DNA of 64,000 bases, taken from NCBI GenBank assembly GCA_028622995.1, contig JAJQJQ010000012.1:4774001-4838000 (forward strand), in the 5' to 3' direction. Of the stretch, positions 33,849 through 46,392 are shown piece after piece. This stretch comes from Panagrolaimus kolymaensis. Lineage: Eukaryota; Nematoda; Chromadorea; Rhabditida; Panagrolaimidae. Under the pieces are notes generated by a model. That model saw only the letters and a list, made by a program, of their open reading frames with translations. It searched no databases and was not told where the DNA came from. The first letter of the stretch is position 1. Every line of letters begins with the position of its first letter. Made by a program: the position numbers and the translations under genes.

Positions 33849-36547
33849 TTTCTGTATTTATTTTTTTAACAGAAAATTAACCTGAACTGCTCTCACCTTT
33901 CTTTCCTTTTCTTTAAATAAAGACTAAATAATTTCGGATTTCTTCAAAAAAAAAATGGAAAAACAATAAGTAGGTGATCGGAGAGAAACCGTTTTTGACC
34001 CAATTTTTTATGTTTCCGTTGCACATACCTGAAAAAAAGTGATGCGATGGATGCGAACGACGCAAAAAGACACTCCACCTAATAATGATGATCAAAAGAA
34101 AGAAGTTGATGCAATAATATTAAGGTCACACATAAATTACACCAATGAGATTATGTCACAGAGGTTGAAGAAAATTTAGAAATTTTAGTTTTTTAAATTT
34201 AATTTTTAGAATTTTTACTTATAAAAAAATGACTTTAGCATTCAGGATGACTTTATTGCTACAAATATTTTTTAATGCATTACTTCAATCATTGTCAATC
34301 ATAGATTATCAGAAAAATATAATACATTATGAGAACAAATTCATTTGCATTTTCTTAATTGACATTTTTTGCTTTTCGTGGATTTCAATCAAAACTTTCC
34401 ATTGATAAAAATGTTAGTTGATTTCAAGCGATGGTTTAGCGTCGTTCTAAGGCACCAATCTCTTTTCAGGGACATGAATTCGAAATTCGAAATTCGAATT
34501 CCCCTCTCATCAGCTTAATTTTTTTCAATCAATGTTTTGTTGCATAATTTATTACACATTTATATACATACACCCACCTTATAAATAGACACATTGGAAA
34601 GAAAAAAGTATTTATTGATGGACACCAACCAAAACTTCATTTTTACAATTTTCTTTCATAGCGTTTTTGTACTCCTCAAACCGCATTAAAAATGAAAGAA
34701 TCAAATTACATACTCTATTTTTTGGTTTTCGGACAGAGATGAAAAAAGCTATGAGAAGTAGAGAGCTGGTTCTTCCGCGTATTTTACAGAAAATAAAAAC
34801 TTTCTTTTCTTTTTTTACAAAGGTTTGAAAGGCTTAAAAGAGTTTAAGCTAGAAAATCGGAAGGATAACGTGTAAAAGGATTTCAATAAAAGAAAAAAGA
34901 AAAGTAAATTGAGATGATGATTATTGGAAAAATAAATCTGGTATTTTTTCTTTCTCAAAGATGTAATCTTTTAAAAAACTTAAAATAAACAAAAAAATTT
35001 AGCTTTGATTAAATGTGAGACTATTGCCTTTTTGTAACAAAAAACTTTTCATAGTGAATCTCTTGTTGCTATTAACTTTCTTTATTTCTCACTAATACTT
35101 CCTTTTTTAATGGATTTTAAAAAAAGGAAAGGAATTAAAAGTTTGATTGATACCATGTTTTTGTACGATCATCGATTTAGGGTTGAAAGGGACATGACAT
35201 GGCGATAATCCATTGAGTAAACATGAGATTTTAAAAGGTTTTTTAAAACTTTTTTTAAACTTGTTTTTTTCTTCTTTGTATCAAGTTTTCCTCTCTTCTT
35301 TCTTTCATTTTTTATAGAATGTAATGGTCTTAATTCGATAGATATTATTATCTCTATCGGTCGATTTGATGTTAAATTTTTTAAATTTGAGTTTTAAATT
35401 TTGATTGTCTTCCCTAAATTTTAAAGAGATTAAGAAGCTTCTCTTGGTAATTAAAAAACTCTTTAAGCTTCGATGAAAAAATAACAAAATTAAAGTTTTT
35501 GATCTTTGAAAACTAACCCGCACTTTTCGTCTGGAAAGTTCAAAATTTTTTTTAATAGTAGCTTTAACTTTGAGCGACGACGGCACAGATAAAAGTTCAA
35601 AAATGAAAAAGCTTCAATTTTCTCTTTCTTTTTTTGCAACTGTTGCAAAATTTTTGATTTTCATAGTCTTTTTTTAGACGGCAAACCCTATCATCTTTCA
35701 TTTTTATGTACACTTTTTTTCTTGTCTTACAATTTGCGTCAAAGAAAAAATATTAAATCTTGGTGATGAAGATGCTGATAGGAGAAGAGAAGAAAGTAAT
35801 AAGATACTATTGTTGAATTAAGTAAGAACATTGGTTTCCATAATTTCCTCTGTTCTTTTTTCTCCTTATCAAGAAATTAAAATTTATTGTTTGCTTATTT
35901 ACCAAAACATAAAACCACCTATTTAAAATGGTTTTGTTTATCTTCAAATTTGGCTGGGAAAAAACGGAAATGACATAATTTTAAAATTTTAGTTCAACAA
36001 TGATGATTGAGGTTTAGTAAATTTTTAAATATAAAGTTCAGGATATGGCTCGCGTTATTTCGATCATATGAATCAGCTTTTTCGCTTTATTTTTTTTGAA
36101 TCCATAAAAAAGTCAAAAACCTTTCATTTTTTGAAGAAGAAAAAAAACTTTCACGAACTTAATATCATTTTCATAAAAACCAAACTCTTGTTGGATACCT
36201 TTTTTGAGAACGAACCTCTTTTTTTTTGGTTTGAGCACTTGCTTGTTTAGTCTCTATCCATTCTCGTCTTTTTCTCGGTTTCTTTGACCAACAATGAAAC
36301 AATGACTACTTCATAAAAGACTTATTTGAATTATTTACTTTTTTTTATATTTCACCTTCAATATTTAAATTTCACACGCAAATTGAATTTCCAATCCGTT
36401 TTTTTTTTTCTAACGCTGAAACTGAAACGTATTTAAAAAATTTCACATCATTTTTGTTTATATTTTTACTTAAAACCCCACGTTTTTTTTTTTAAATATT
36501 GCTTCTGTGTTTTGTTATTTTAAAATTTGTCATTTTAGAAACCGGAA
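33849..36547. other. 2.7 kb intergenic region
   Basis: Holds the upstream region of the minus-strand collagen, a tRNA-Leu relic at 34427 and low-complexity DNA. The minus-strand open frame at 35305-35586 has chance composition. TCATTTTAG before 36541 is a likely trans-splice or splice acceptor for the next gene. Confidence 0.5.
34427..34513 (+). pseudogene. tRNA-Leu(AAG) pseudogene
   Basis: The segment follows the tRNA-Leu at 9935 (GATGG..., GTTCTAAGGCACCA, TCTCTTTTCAGGG, CCCCTCTCATCAGCTTA) but has lost the acceptor and D-arm sequence. The T-loop area is expanded to three copies of TTCGAAA. It cannot fold as a tRNA. The match continues past the 3' end (AGCT), as in the intact gene. Confidence 0.8.
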
Positions 36548-37847
36548 ATGTTCGAATTTAGGCGTTATTTCCTTTTACTCCTTTTAATTGGACAATGCTT
36601 TTGTTGTGAAAAAGGTTTAACTCAATTACGTTATAAACAATCACTTGAACTTATGTATTGTACGCCAGTAGTTGGGGTTAGTTAGTTTTATGATTTTCTA
36701 TCAGATGGAAATGACTAAAACAAACTTTGTTTGCTAAACTTTTTTTTGCTGTTTATAGAGTCAACCAGATCCATGCCGTGATCTTGCTGGTGGTGGAGAT
36801 GCCCATTGTCAACCTGATCCAACTCGAGGTCATGTATGTTGTGGATCACCAAATTTACTTTTTGAATTACTAACAGGAAATTCTCCAACCAATTCCCTTG
36901 TTTGGCAAGCATTACATTTAGATTTAAATAAATTTGCTCAACTTCATAATCATCAAGGTTATTATCCTTCTCCATCATCAGAACAACCAATTCAAGATGA
37001 TCCAATGTTTGAAGAAGAAGTTCAAACAAAAGCACCCGAAAAATTAGTAAAGCCAAGGTTATCATTATCAAAAACAACAAAATCGCCGCCAAAAAAGATT
37101 GTAATAAATCGAGAGAAACCTTTGCCATTCATGCCTGAAGCAATGAATGGAATAAAAAATCGAATTCGTGTGAGTCCAATCAAACCATTAAAAAGTAAAG
37201 GAGGTGGTGGTTATGTAAGTGAAAATGGTCCAATTTTATCCTTGCTTTCAACTGGACATTTTATTCCATCGCTTGGTTTTAAAGCAACATATTCAGCGCC
37301 ATCAACCGTGGTACATTTGCAAGATGGAGGATGTTCCATTATTATAAATACAGGTCTTTCAATGCAACGGAATGAACTCAAATCAGCTTTACAATCCAAA
37401 GGTTTCTTTGGGCAAGTTTTTAATTACACCGTTATTACATCCACTCAACCCCAATATATTGGAAATATTAATCTCTTCAATTCTGATGCTCTCATTCTTG
37501 GTTCTTTAATTACTCGAGGAACAAAAATTACTTCTTCGCCATTGAAAATATCAAACATCGTTAAACTTTGCTCACCAAATACTTTACTCATTCAAACTCC
37601 TGGTCCCACAGAAGATTCGATAACCGTATTAGCAAGAAATGTTCCGGGCATGGGAACTGTAGCAATTGGAGGATCATTATTTATTCAAGATGATAATCTT
37701 AATCGCGTGGATCAAACATTTACTTCAGATATGATACAATTATTTGAATCAAGAAGAAAAGTTATTTGTGAATCAGATTGGATTGTTCCAGGCCATTCTG
37801 TGCCCATTCCAGTTAGTAATAAACTTAAAGTTGATGTTGAATGTTAA
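36548..37847 (+). CDS. Secreted MBLAC1-like metallo-beta-lactamase-fold protein with lost metal site
   Basis: Exons 36548-36676 and 36759-37847 give 405 residues. A signal peptide (FLLLLLIGQCFC) is followed by a cysteine-rich region (DPCRDLAGGGDAHC, VCCG) and a lysine/proline-rich linker. A metallo-beta-lactamase fold of the MBLAC1 type begins near residue 205 (LQDGGCSIIINTG). The normal THxHxDH motif should stand where TSTQPQYIGN is found, so the metal-binding histidines are absent. A later ligand is also changed (TPGPTED where TPGHT is usual), while VPGHS is kept. It is therefore probably a non-catalytic, secreted binding protein. The exon 1 end and exon 2 start are each certain to within 1-2 bases. 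Confidence 0.85.
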
Positions 37848-38265
37848 AAAATAATAATATTATATATATGTATATTTCATCGGTGCCAAGCACTTTGTTA
37901 CAAAGCCACAAAAATTTATTTCAAGCTTTTTGTTACTATGTCCATCCAACTTCGGTGTTGATATTGTTAAGCGTTTATTCGATTGCTGTTTCGCAAAGAG
38001 CATCCAATTTTTTTTGTTACCTCTCCATATTAGCGTAAATACATCTTTAATTTGTACATACTTAAAAAAAACAATAATTTATGTGCCATTTTTTAAAAGC
38101 TATTTGCTTTGTATAATTTTATTTTCTTTACTTATTACGGGTTTTATAGTTAAGAGCTTTTTTATGTATCATAAAAATTTGTAAATTTATATGTTTGTGA
38201 AAGTTTTAAATAAATATATTTTTTATATTCTTTTATTGCTTTTTTACGAGTAATTATGATTATTA
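37848..38265. other. Convergent 3' ends of two genes
   Basis: About 420 bp between the MBL-fold gene and the CPG4-like gene, both ending here. AATAAA near 38210 fits the plus-strand gene. A short open frame at 37930-38184 is best read as 3' untranslated sequence. Confidence 0.5.
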
Positions 38266-40874
38266 TTAATTATCATCACCTTTCCGAATATTTAATAAAT
38301 TGTCTTCATTAATAAAATATTTGCAACTTTGAGGCATTTTACGTGGAACTAATTGTTTAACTAAATCTAAATCTCCACTTTCTTCGATGTAAGCTGCCAA
38401 AAAATGGAAAGGTTTCAGAAGGCTATCCTAAAAGATGGATTAACTTTAGTATTTACATATTCCAAGCAGTTAAGTAAGTAAACGCTTACAACAAACATTC
38501 CACCCGCTCGTGTACAAACCATATTCATTTGATCACGAAAACATGGAAGATAGCATCTAGCTGCAGAACAAATGGGACCAATTTTACCTAAAACTCGAAC
38601 CATATTTCCACCAGAATTAGAAAGATATTTAATTTCGGGATCATGTGAGACATTTGCAATGGATTCCATCATTTTACATTTTTGATCACAAGCTGAAAAA
38701 AAGCTGTATACTATAGCTTCGTGAATTTCAGGATACAAGTTTTTTTTTCTGTTGCATTTTGTGATGTCAGATTTTTTTTAAATTTACGTCATTCATTGGG
38801 CTATTTTTTTTTAGCAAAACAAGAAAACCCCTTTTTGCTTACGTGTATGTATAAGATTAAATTTTTTGACGTAAATTTTTTGTTTTAATTGTTTTAGAAA
38901 ATATTCCATTTTAAGTTTAATCCTCAATAATAAAATGAAAAAAAAAACTTTAAAATCCTATTATTATAAACTCTCGTTTCCTGTTCTCCTCATTTATTTG
39001 AGTAATCCTCTACAAAATACCTTTAAATATTAATCAACGACGACGACACTTTGTATGGAATATACAAAATATCGTTAATGAAAATAAATATTAGTTCCAC
39101 AAAATATGTTAAAAATTCAGACAGGATAAAGTAAAGCTATTTTTTTGTGTCATAAATCCACTATAGAATGATAAATTTTATTGCCACCGCCAAATTTGTT
39201 GGACAACTAAATACAGTCTGTTGTTCCTCCCTTTTGTTGCCGCTGTAGTCAAACAACAAATAACAAAAACAAGAAGAAGTAATTACCTATTATCTTTTTG
39301 ACTTCCGCGGTAACAAAAAAAGCGTTAAAAATGAAAGCGAGCTTTGAAGCTTCAAAGGTGACTCTTGTTTGTGGGGTTTTTGGAAAACAAATAAACTTAT
39401 AATTGTTACATATTTTTCTACGAAAGTAATAATGCTTAGTGTTATTAAAAATTCAGCCTAAAAGTTTAGAAAACTTTTGAATAAGAAAAAAAACAGGTAA
39501 AGATAAACTTTTACTTCAGTTTTGAAAGTGCAAGAAACTTTTAAATCTGACTCATTTTTTCATATATATTTTTTGAAAAGTTAAGTAAGTACTAGAAGCT
39601 ACGCCGGCCTTCGGCCGGCCAAGAAAATAAAAATGGATTAGCATAGCTCTTACTAACTGTATCATATTCCTTTTCTGAATACTATCTACAATTTGGATCT
39701 TGTGCCCTATTTCGATCCCATGCCATCTCCGGATCCTATCATGTTTTTTTTTCAACTAACGGATCCTTCACTTTATTTTGGTTCTTGGATCCTCCGCTGA
39801 TATTATTTTATTGGATCCTTCCCCTGATATTAGCTTCATGGATCCATCACTTGATTTTGGTCATTGGATCTTTCACCTGATATTATGTCCATAATGCTTT
39901 CTCAAAAGAAAACCGCCACTCATCACAATTTCATTTCCATGAAATGAGAATGCAAAATCCTTTTCTGTGTACGGTTATGCAAATTTTCCCTTTATTTTTT
40001 CATTCTTTTGCAACTTTCCCATGAAGCATTTCCAAGCGACGCACTAACAACATAAATTACTAGGAAGGAAAACTAACCATTAGCTTTTTCATCCAAATAT
40101 TGACGTAAACAAGATTGATTATTTTCAATAAATTTTCTTTTAGTTGTGCAAATATTATTTATTCCACTTGTTGCAATTCGATAAATCCTTTCATTAATAC
40201 AAATTGAATCAGCTTCAATGCATTCCATTGTTTTTTCATATGAGTTACATAAAGCATCATAATTATCAATGGTATCATTAAGTTCTAAAGCGCTGTAAAT
40301 TTTCAAGATGAATGGATCAATGCATCTATGAACACATGGTGGCAAACCCAAAGATCCCATAAGTTTAATCACATCGATGGAATGGGATTCAGCTCGTAAT
40401 GTTGAAGCAGGAAGTACGCCTTTAAAAATAAATAAATTAGCTGTAGATTAAAATTTATGAGTAAGAAGTTAAGAAGCGATATTATGAATCAAAAAAAATA
40501 ATTATATCGAGGGATTATTAAAAGTTGGCTGGAGATTCTATTAACATCAAAAGCGAATAATTTTTTGAAACCAAAAAAGTATTGTTAGGGACTATATTAA
40601 AAAACCAGGAAATTAAAAATATTATTCTTTATTTATTTATTTTTGAGAAATCTATAAAAATAAAAAGCGGAGGCAACAATATTTTTATGCATTAATGTTC
40701 TTTAAAAAATATATTTATTAAATTAAAGTAGGACTTTTCAAGGTACATATTTTCACTATGAAGCTTCGAGTAACTGTTTTGAGGGATGCACTTATAAAGC
40801 TTTTATAAAAACTTACCAAAGGCAGTAGAAGTTTGAATAAGTGAAACAAGAATTATTAAAAATTTTAATATCAT
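38266..40874 (-). CDS. Secreted cysteine-rich CPG4-like protein
   Basis: Exons 40817-40874, 40078-40419, 38490-38692 and 38266-38427 give 254 residues. The first exon is a signal peptide (MILKFLIILVSLIQTSTAFG). The body has evenly spread cysteines (CVHRC, LCNSYEKTMEC, CINE, ICTTKRK, ACDQKC, ICSAARCYLPC). This resembles the nematode chondroitin proteoglycan 4 (CPG4) family, though the match is by cysteine pattern rather than a clear motif. No obvious Ser-Gly attachment run is seen. Intron 2 (38693-40077, 1.4 kb) is far longer than its neighbours and contains a 26-bp tandem repeat and a dispersed repeat end. A hydrophobic segment near the end belongs to the intron, not the protein. Confidence 0.75.
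39603..39619. repeat. Short GC-rich inverted repeat
   Basis: GCCGGCC-TTC-GGCCGGC makes a 7-bp perfect stem with a 3-base loop. It lies within the long intron of the CPG4-like gene and stands out in very AT-rich DNA. Confidence 0.8.
39731..39892 (+). repeat. 26-bp tandem repeat (GGATCC minisatellite)
   Basis: Five units begin with GGATCC or GGATCT at 39761, 39787, 39813, 39840 and 39866, spaced 26, 26, 27 and 26 bp. A degenerate unit lies at 39731. The consensus is GGATCCTTCACCTGATATTA followed by about six T-rich bases. The repeat lies within an intron. Confidence 0.85.
39973..40048 (+). repeat. Dispersed repeat end, copy A
   Basis: Matches 46840-46924 in the same orientation (TTATGCAAATTTT ... 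TTTGCAACTTTCC ... GCGACGCACTAAC). It probably marks the end of a repeat family. The rest of the element could not be aligned between the two copies. Confidence 0.7.
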
Positions 40875-41109
40875 CGCTCGAATTTTTTCTTTAAGGAAAA
40901 AATACACTTTGAAACAAACAAACAAAAAAGAAGCAGCAATAATAATAATAATTTATCATCGATGAACAACTTTCATTTTTTCTTTCTTTAAAAAGCCTTT
41001 TTTTCAATTGTTGTTTGTTTGATTTTTGTTTATTATTCTTTTTATTTTTCCCTTTTTTTCCTGAGAAGACATAATAAAATAAAATATAATATATTTTCGC
41101 TTTTCATTT

Positions 41110-43790
41110 TTAAATTCTTTTTCGACGATGTTGTAATTTTTTCTTTTGTGTTTTTATATAATGACTAACTAAATGTGTAATACGAAAATGTGATGGAGTT
41201 AAATGATGTAATGAAATCAATTCAGGAGAAAATGCATTAAATCCCTGAAAAAAAAAAAAAGAATTTTAGCTTGAAATCAAGAAATAAAAAACATTTATTT
41301 TGAATGGAAAAATGGGTTTTTGTTTTAAAGGATTTGCAAAAACGTAAAAAACCGTGTTTAAAGGTTAGAACAGTTTACTGTAATCACCTGTCTCAAGGTC
41401 AAGGATAACAAAATTAAGTTTTTTAAAGGAATTCGAAAAATAAAAAAGATAATCAGATTTAATAAAAGCTTTGGACTTTATTGTTCGAAAGAATTTTGAT
41501 TCTTTGGCCTTAGCAGCTACAGTAATCAATTGAACCACAAAAAAGTAGGAATTTGAAATGAAAGCAAATTTGCTTAATTTCTTTGCAACAAACGCAATAA
41601 AATTTTTTGGTATGCTTTTTTACTTCTAAAATTTTACTCCTTTTTTGCACCGAAACTTTAATAAATTTTTTTACTTTTAACCAACCTCTAATGGTTTATC
41701 CATAAACCATATTTTACTTAATTCTTCTGATAATGCTCCAGCATACATTTGATCCACATCATATGGAGTAAAACGTTGCCTTCCTTCTTTATCTCTTGTG
41801 TCAATAGGAATGATACCCAATGCAGCCAAACATTTTCCCATCGCTACATCTTCATATTCCATAAAAGGACAAAGTGTTTCATTTAAATATGCTTTATCAA
41901 GAAATAATTTTACGGCAGCTTTTGAAAGTACATATACCCCACCACTATTATACCCGTGTTTTAAATAAGGACGAAATCGAAAACCCAAATATAAAGGTTG
42001 CATAGGATTAAATCGTGCAAGATAATGTCGAAGATTATCCAGAAAGACATAAGAATCATCATCAGCCTGAAAAAAAAATTTAGATTTGAGTTTGGAGCTT
42101 TTGACCTTTTTTTTGATATGTATGCGTTATGAGACTATAGGTAATAAAAAAGTTTTAAAAGGCTATCGATTGCTTTGTTTAAAAACTTTGATTCAGAAAA
42201 CTACTTTAGTTAATTGAATTAATTTTTTCGTTTGATTCTAGAAATAAAAGTTCTTTTTTTCTGGGACCATAGATCTTGTTAGCATTAATCAAAGCCCTTT
42301 AAAATTTAAATTTCTGTTTTACCAAATTTAATTTTAGGTTTTCATTATTAAATTTTATTCACATTTGTGTTTTCTTCCAAGTATTTTCCCATAATTTTCC
42401 AACAACACTTATGTTTCATTTTTTATTTTTATTTTGAGAGAGAAAAGTTTAAAAACCTGAGAAAATACAAAATTAATTTTTATTTTTTGCAACTTTATAC
42501 TCTTTTTTTTCTGCCTACGCTTAAAAATTCATGCATTTATAGAAAGAAAAAACCTTTTTCCTCCAAAAAAAAATAGAAACAGGTGTCATTAATAATTTTT
42601 TAGAAAAAAAAGAAAACGTAAATAAATAAATCAATGGAATGCATGCATTTTTTTTTACAAAATAAAAGTTTAAGAATAATTTTTAAACTCTTTGGTTTTA
42701 TTATTAAATTTTCATCCAAAAGTTTTATTTTTCTTCGAGGAAAAAATATTATTAAATTTAGTTGGGATTAATTCTTTATTTTATTATTAGTTTTTAAAAA
42801 GTTGTTATTTATTATAAAAATAAAGAGATTAAATATATATTTTTAGTTTGGTAAGGTTTCGGAAGAAGATATTTCAAAAAATGTTATTTATTTTCGTGAG
42901 ATTTGAAAAAATAGAAGGTGTAAATCTTTGAGGCTTAATAATCCAAACCCGATATTTGTTTCGAGGAAGTTAATTTTTAACACACAAAAAAAACATAAAT
43001 TTTTTGGATGACTTTTAGGACCTATTTTTTTTGTTTATTGTTAATACATTTTTAAATTTTTTTTTGAAAACAAACTTACTTTTAAATACCAATCAAAATC
43101 AGATGAAATTTGTTTATAAGCATAATTAAAAGCATAAATACTTTTCCAAAATAATTCGGTTCTTTCATTCGAAAAATTTCTAAATACTGCTGTGGATGGA
43201 ATTGAATTATCCACAGGTTGAGAAGTAAATATTTCACCATGATCACAATCCGGCAACCATGTATTATTAACCGCTAACATTTTAGTATTATAATTATTTG
43301 GGGTTGACATAACCCAACAAAATATTGAACCTTTTAATGGTAAATTTTTAGCTGAGGTACTTCGCCATGGAGGATGTTTTTCAAGGGTTTGAATAAATAT
43401 TCTAAAATCATCTATTGTGCGAATATGGTTTGGAGTTAGAGCAATTTTAAGAATTATTATTAATGCAGCTATAAATAAACCCGCTTGAATTGCTGCTTTA
43501 ATTGATAAAAAGTTTATTGCATTTGTTGTTACTGTAATCTAAAAATGGAATAAATATGAAATGAATTTACTCTATCTTCGAGATCCATTTTTCAGTTTGG
43601 AACAAAGAAGTTCAAAAACAAAATTAAATTTTTTTCCTAAATAAGTTTTTCCCCAGAGATTTTTGAAAATAATAATAAACCTAAAAAATTTTTTTGCGCA
43701 TCAAAACAACCAATTTCTTACCTCTTGGGATTTGGGAGCAGATAAAATTTGCATTTTTTTATAATTAGCCGTAACATTACAATTTTTCAT
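41110..43790 (-). CDS. Core-1 beta-1,3-galactosyltransferase-like (C1GALT family)
   Basis: Exons 43722-43790, 43080-43538, 41686-42066 and 41110-41244 give 347 residues. It is a type II Golgi protein: short cytoplasmic tail, hydrophobic anchor near residues 37-55 (AGLFIAALIIILKIAL), then the lumenal domain. CWVMSTPNN starts the catalytic domain. ADDDSYVF (Asp178-Asp180) is the nucleotide-sugar and metal DxD site. YNSGGVYVLSK and EDVAMGKCLAALG match C1GALT/Fringe-type enzymes. The substrate should be UDP-galactose onto O-linked GalNAc. The exon 3 donor is a weak GTTGGT. The CPG4-like gene starts 235 bp downstream on the same strand, with an AATAAA between, so an operon is possible. Confidence 0.88.
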
Positions 43791-46187
43791 TACATTACAT
43801 ATAAAATCTATTATAAATTTATAATATAACCTCGTTATTTTTTATTTTAGATTTTTTTCAGCTGTTTTATAAAATGAATGAACAACATTGAGTAAAATAA
43901 AATAAAAAGCAACTAGATAGAAAAATAAAACCATAGACAGCTTTTGAAATCTAAGTCTCCATATTTCCAAGGAAACGACGCGCCCCTTTTTCTCTCTATA
44001 TTTTTTGATGATAGACAAAACAAAAAAGGATGAGGGCTAGAAATTTTATAATATTTTTTATAAAATGTAATAAATTTTGATGGCAAACGAAAAAAAAATT
44101 TCAGGAAGTTCTGAAACGTCAAATAAAAAAAGATAAAAGGTGCCTAAAAAACTGAACGTTGGCCTCCTCCTTGAATATTTGGTTGCTTTTTTTTGTTGCT
44201 GCTGATTAAAGCCTTTTTGGAGCTGCAGCAAGCAGCCAACAAACAAAAAAAAATAGAAATTTGATATTTGCCTTCCATTTTTTTTTTGTGAAATTTTTGT
44301 TTGAAAAAAGAAAATGAAAAATGATGTTTCACATTTTTTAAAAGCTCCAAAAATTTTTTGAGAGCTATAATCTTTGTTACTTTTTTGGGATTTTTTAATT
44401 TTGAAAATTGAAGCTTTCACCTTTTTTATTCTAAACTTACCGGAAATTTTAAAAACCGTAAAGGCGCTCGGCAAAATAAACACATTTCAAACAGGAAATA
44501 TTGAGAAAGATCCGAGAGGAAATAACTAAAAAAAGAAAGAACGAAGAAAGTATAAATTAACAAAATGCTATAAAGTTATCGCGATTGGTCTGGCATGTTT
44601 ATATAGTATGTATATTTTTTCACAAAAGAAAAATATTAGTTCAAATTGGTTTAAAAAAATCATTCAACACCCAACAGGAGCGGAGAAAAAAAATTGAAAA
44701 AAAGTGATTCAGAAAAGTGAATAAAATTTTTTGTAAGCATTTGAAAGTAATCAAAGAAAGAATACAACATTTCGCAATCGAATCATCAGAGAGTCATTTC
44801 GTAAAAAAACTTTAGAAGTTAAAAGTTTTTTTAGAGAAATAAAAATGTGTATTTGTAAAACATAAAATTCACAAAGCATTTTTTAATTATAATATTTTTA
44901 TGGTATAAATCATGACAATTTCTTGCAATCGAAAAATTTCAGGTGATAATGTAAATTTATTAACCAAAAATGCAAAAAATTTATTATTGCTTACTTTTTT
45001 CTTTAATAAAAAAAATTTTTTTTGCTTGGATCTAAAAGCTAAGAAAATTGTTTAAATATGGAAAAGTCCAAACGAGCCAATTCATTCACGCTAGTTATTC
45101 TTACAAATGGAAAATAATTTTAGTCATTTGATTAGTGTATTTATTATTATTTATTTTTTTGAACTCCAAAATAGCTAACGTCATTAGTAACCAATAAACA
45201 GGGTAAAGGCTCGTGGTTTTTTTTATTGAAAAAGTCAGACTTTATACTTTTGGAAAAAACAAAATAAAACTTTAGACTTTTTTTGAAAGAAAAAAAGCTA
45301 AAACAAAAAATTTAAACAAACAGATTTTAAAAAAATTGTGGAAAAAAAAGATTAAAAGTGGAAATGAAAGACGGAAGCTTCTTTACTTCAAAAATGGCTA
45401 ATGTCAGTCATAAGAAATATTTTTTTTGAGAGTAATTAAATAAGAAAAATATAATAATTTTTAAGATATAAATATTTAATAATAAAAAAAACTATGAGTA
45501 ACTATGACAATCACAAAAAAATTGGCTTATTTTGTTTAATTAACTTTGAAGAAATGTGGCGATAAAAAATTTTTCTTGGTTCAATGGAAAATATTTAGTA
45601 ATCGAAAACTTTATTAGCCGTCGTTGAACTTTAAAAATTAATTAAAAAGTGTTTCAAATTTTTTAAAGTGCAATTTCTTAAAAATGCAATTTATAGGATT
45701 TTATAAAAGTGCAAGAATTTCTACCTATAAAGTAAAGTTGAAAGCTGCTGCTCCTAAACAAGTTTGGCATAACCAAGAAAATCATATGTATGTTCAAGAA
45801 GCAAGAAACCAAAAATAGAAAACATTGTTACAAAAATATTTGTACAATTTCATGTTTAAAAAAAGTAAAAAATTTCTTCTTATTGTAACTTGTCACATTT
45901 TCTTCGTCTACCATTTTTGTTGTTGTTTTTAAGTTTGTTTGTATTTTTTTAAAAACATTCAATTCATTTCCTCAAAACTTACATACTTTTTTAAAAAAAA
46001 ATTTAGTCATTGTTTTTTTCTACATTTTGCTTGGTTACAATAACGCACGAATTTTAAAATGTTTTTTTGTACATATTTCAAAAATGCACGTTACAATTTC
46101 AGCTACCACCATCATCAGAAAGCTTTAAATAATTCACCATGAATTATAAAAATCTTTATTCGCTATTTTTTTATATTAATTTTTCAC
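43791..46187. other. 2.4 kb AT-rich intergenic region
   Basis: Presumably the promoter region of the C1GALT-like gene plus low-complexity DNA. The minus-strand frames at 43913-44483 are lysine/phenylalanine-rich and do not look coding. No RNA gene is seen before the tRNA-Ala. Confidence 0.5.
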
Positions 46188-46259
46188 GGGGATATAGCTC
46201 AGGGGTAGAGCGCTCGCTTTGCATGCGAGAAGTCTGGGGTTCGATTCCCTATATCTCCA
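46188..46259 (+). tRNA. tRNA-Ala(TGC), copy 2
   Basis: 72 nt. Identical to the gene at 17460 except for G instead of A in the D stem, which restores full pairing. The anticodon is TGC. The flanking sequence is not shared with copy 1. Confidence 0.96.
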
Positions 46260-46392
46260 GTAAAATAATCATTTTTTCATTTTATCACATAATCAAAAAA
46301 TCCAATCGTTTGCTTTTTTTGCTTCTTATTTTATTTATAAAAATTTTTTATTTTTGTGTAGAAAAGTAGTAGAGTAGTAGAGGAGAAAAAAA

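Noticed and set aside
44058..44483. 141-residue minus-strand frame
   Set aside because: It is rich in Lys, Phe and Gln with no splice context or homology, and lies in low-complexity DNA.
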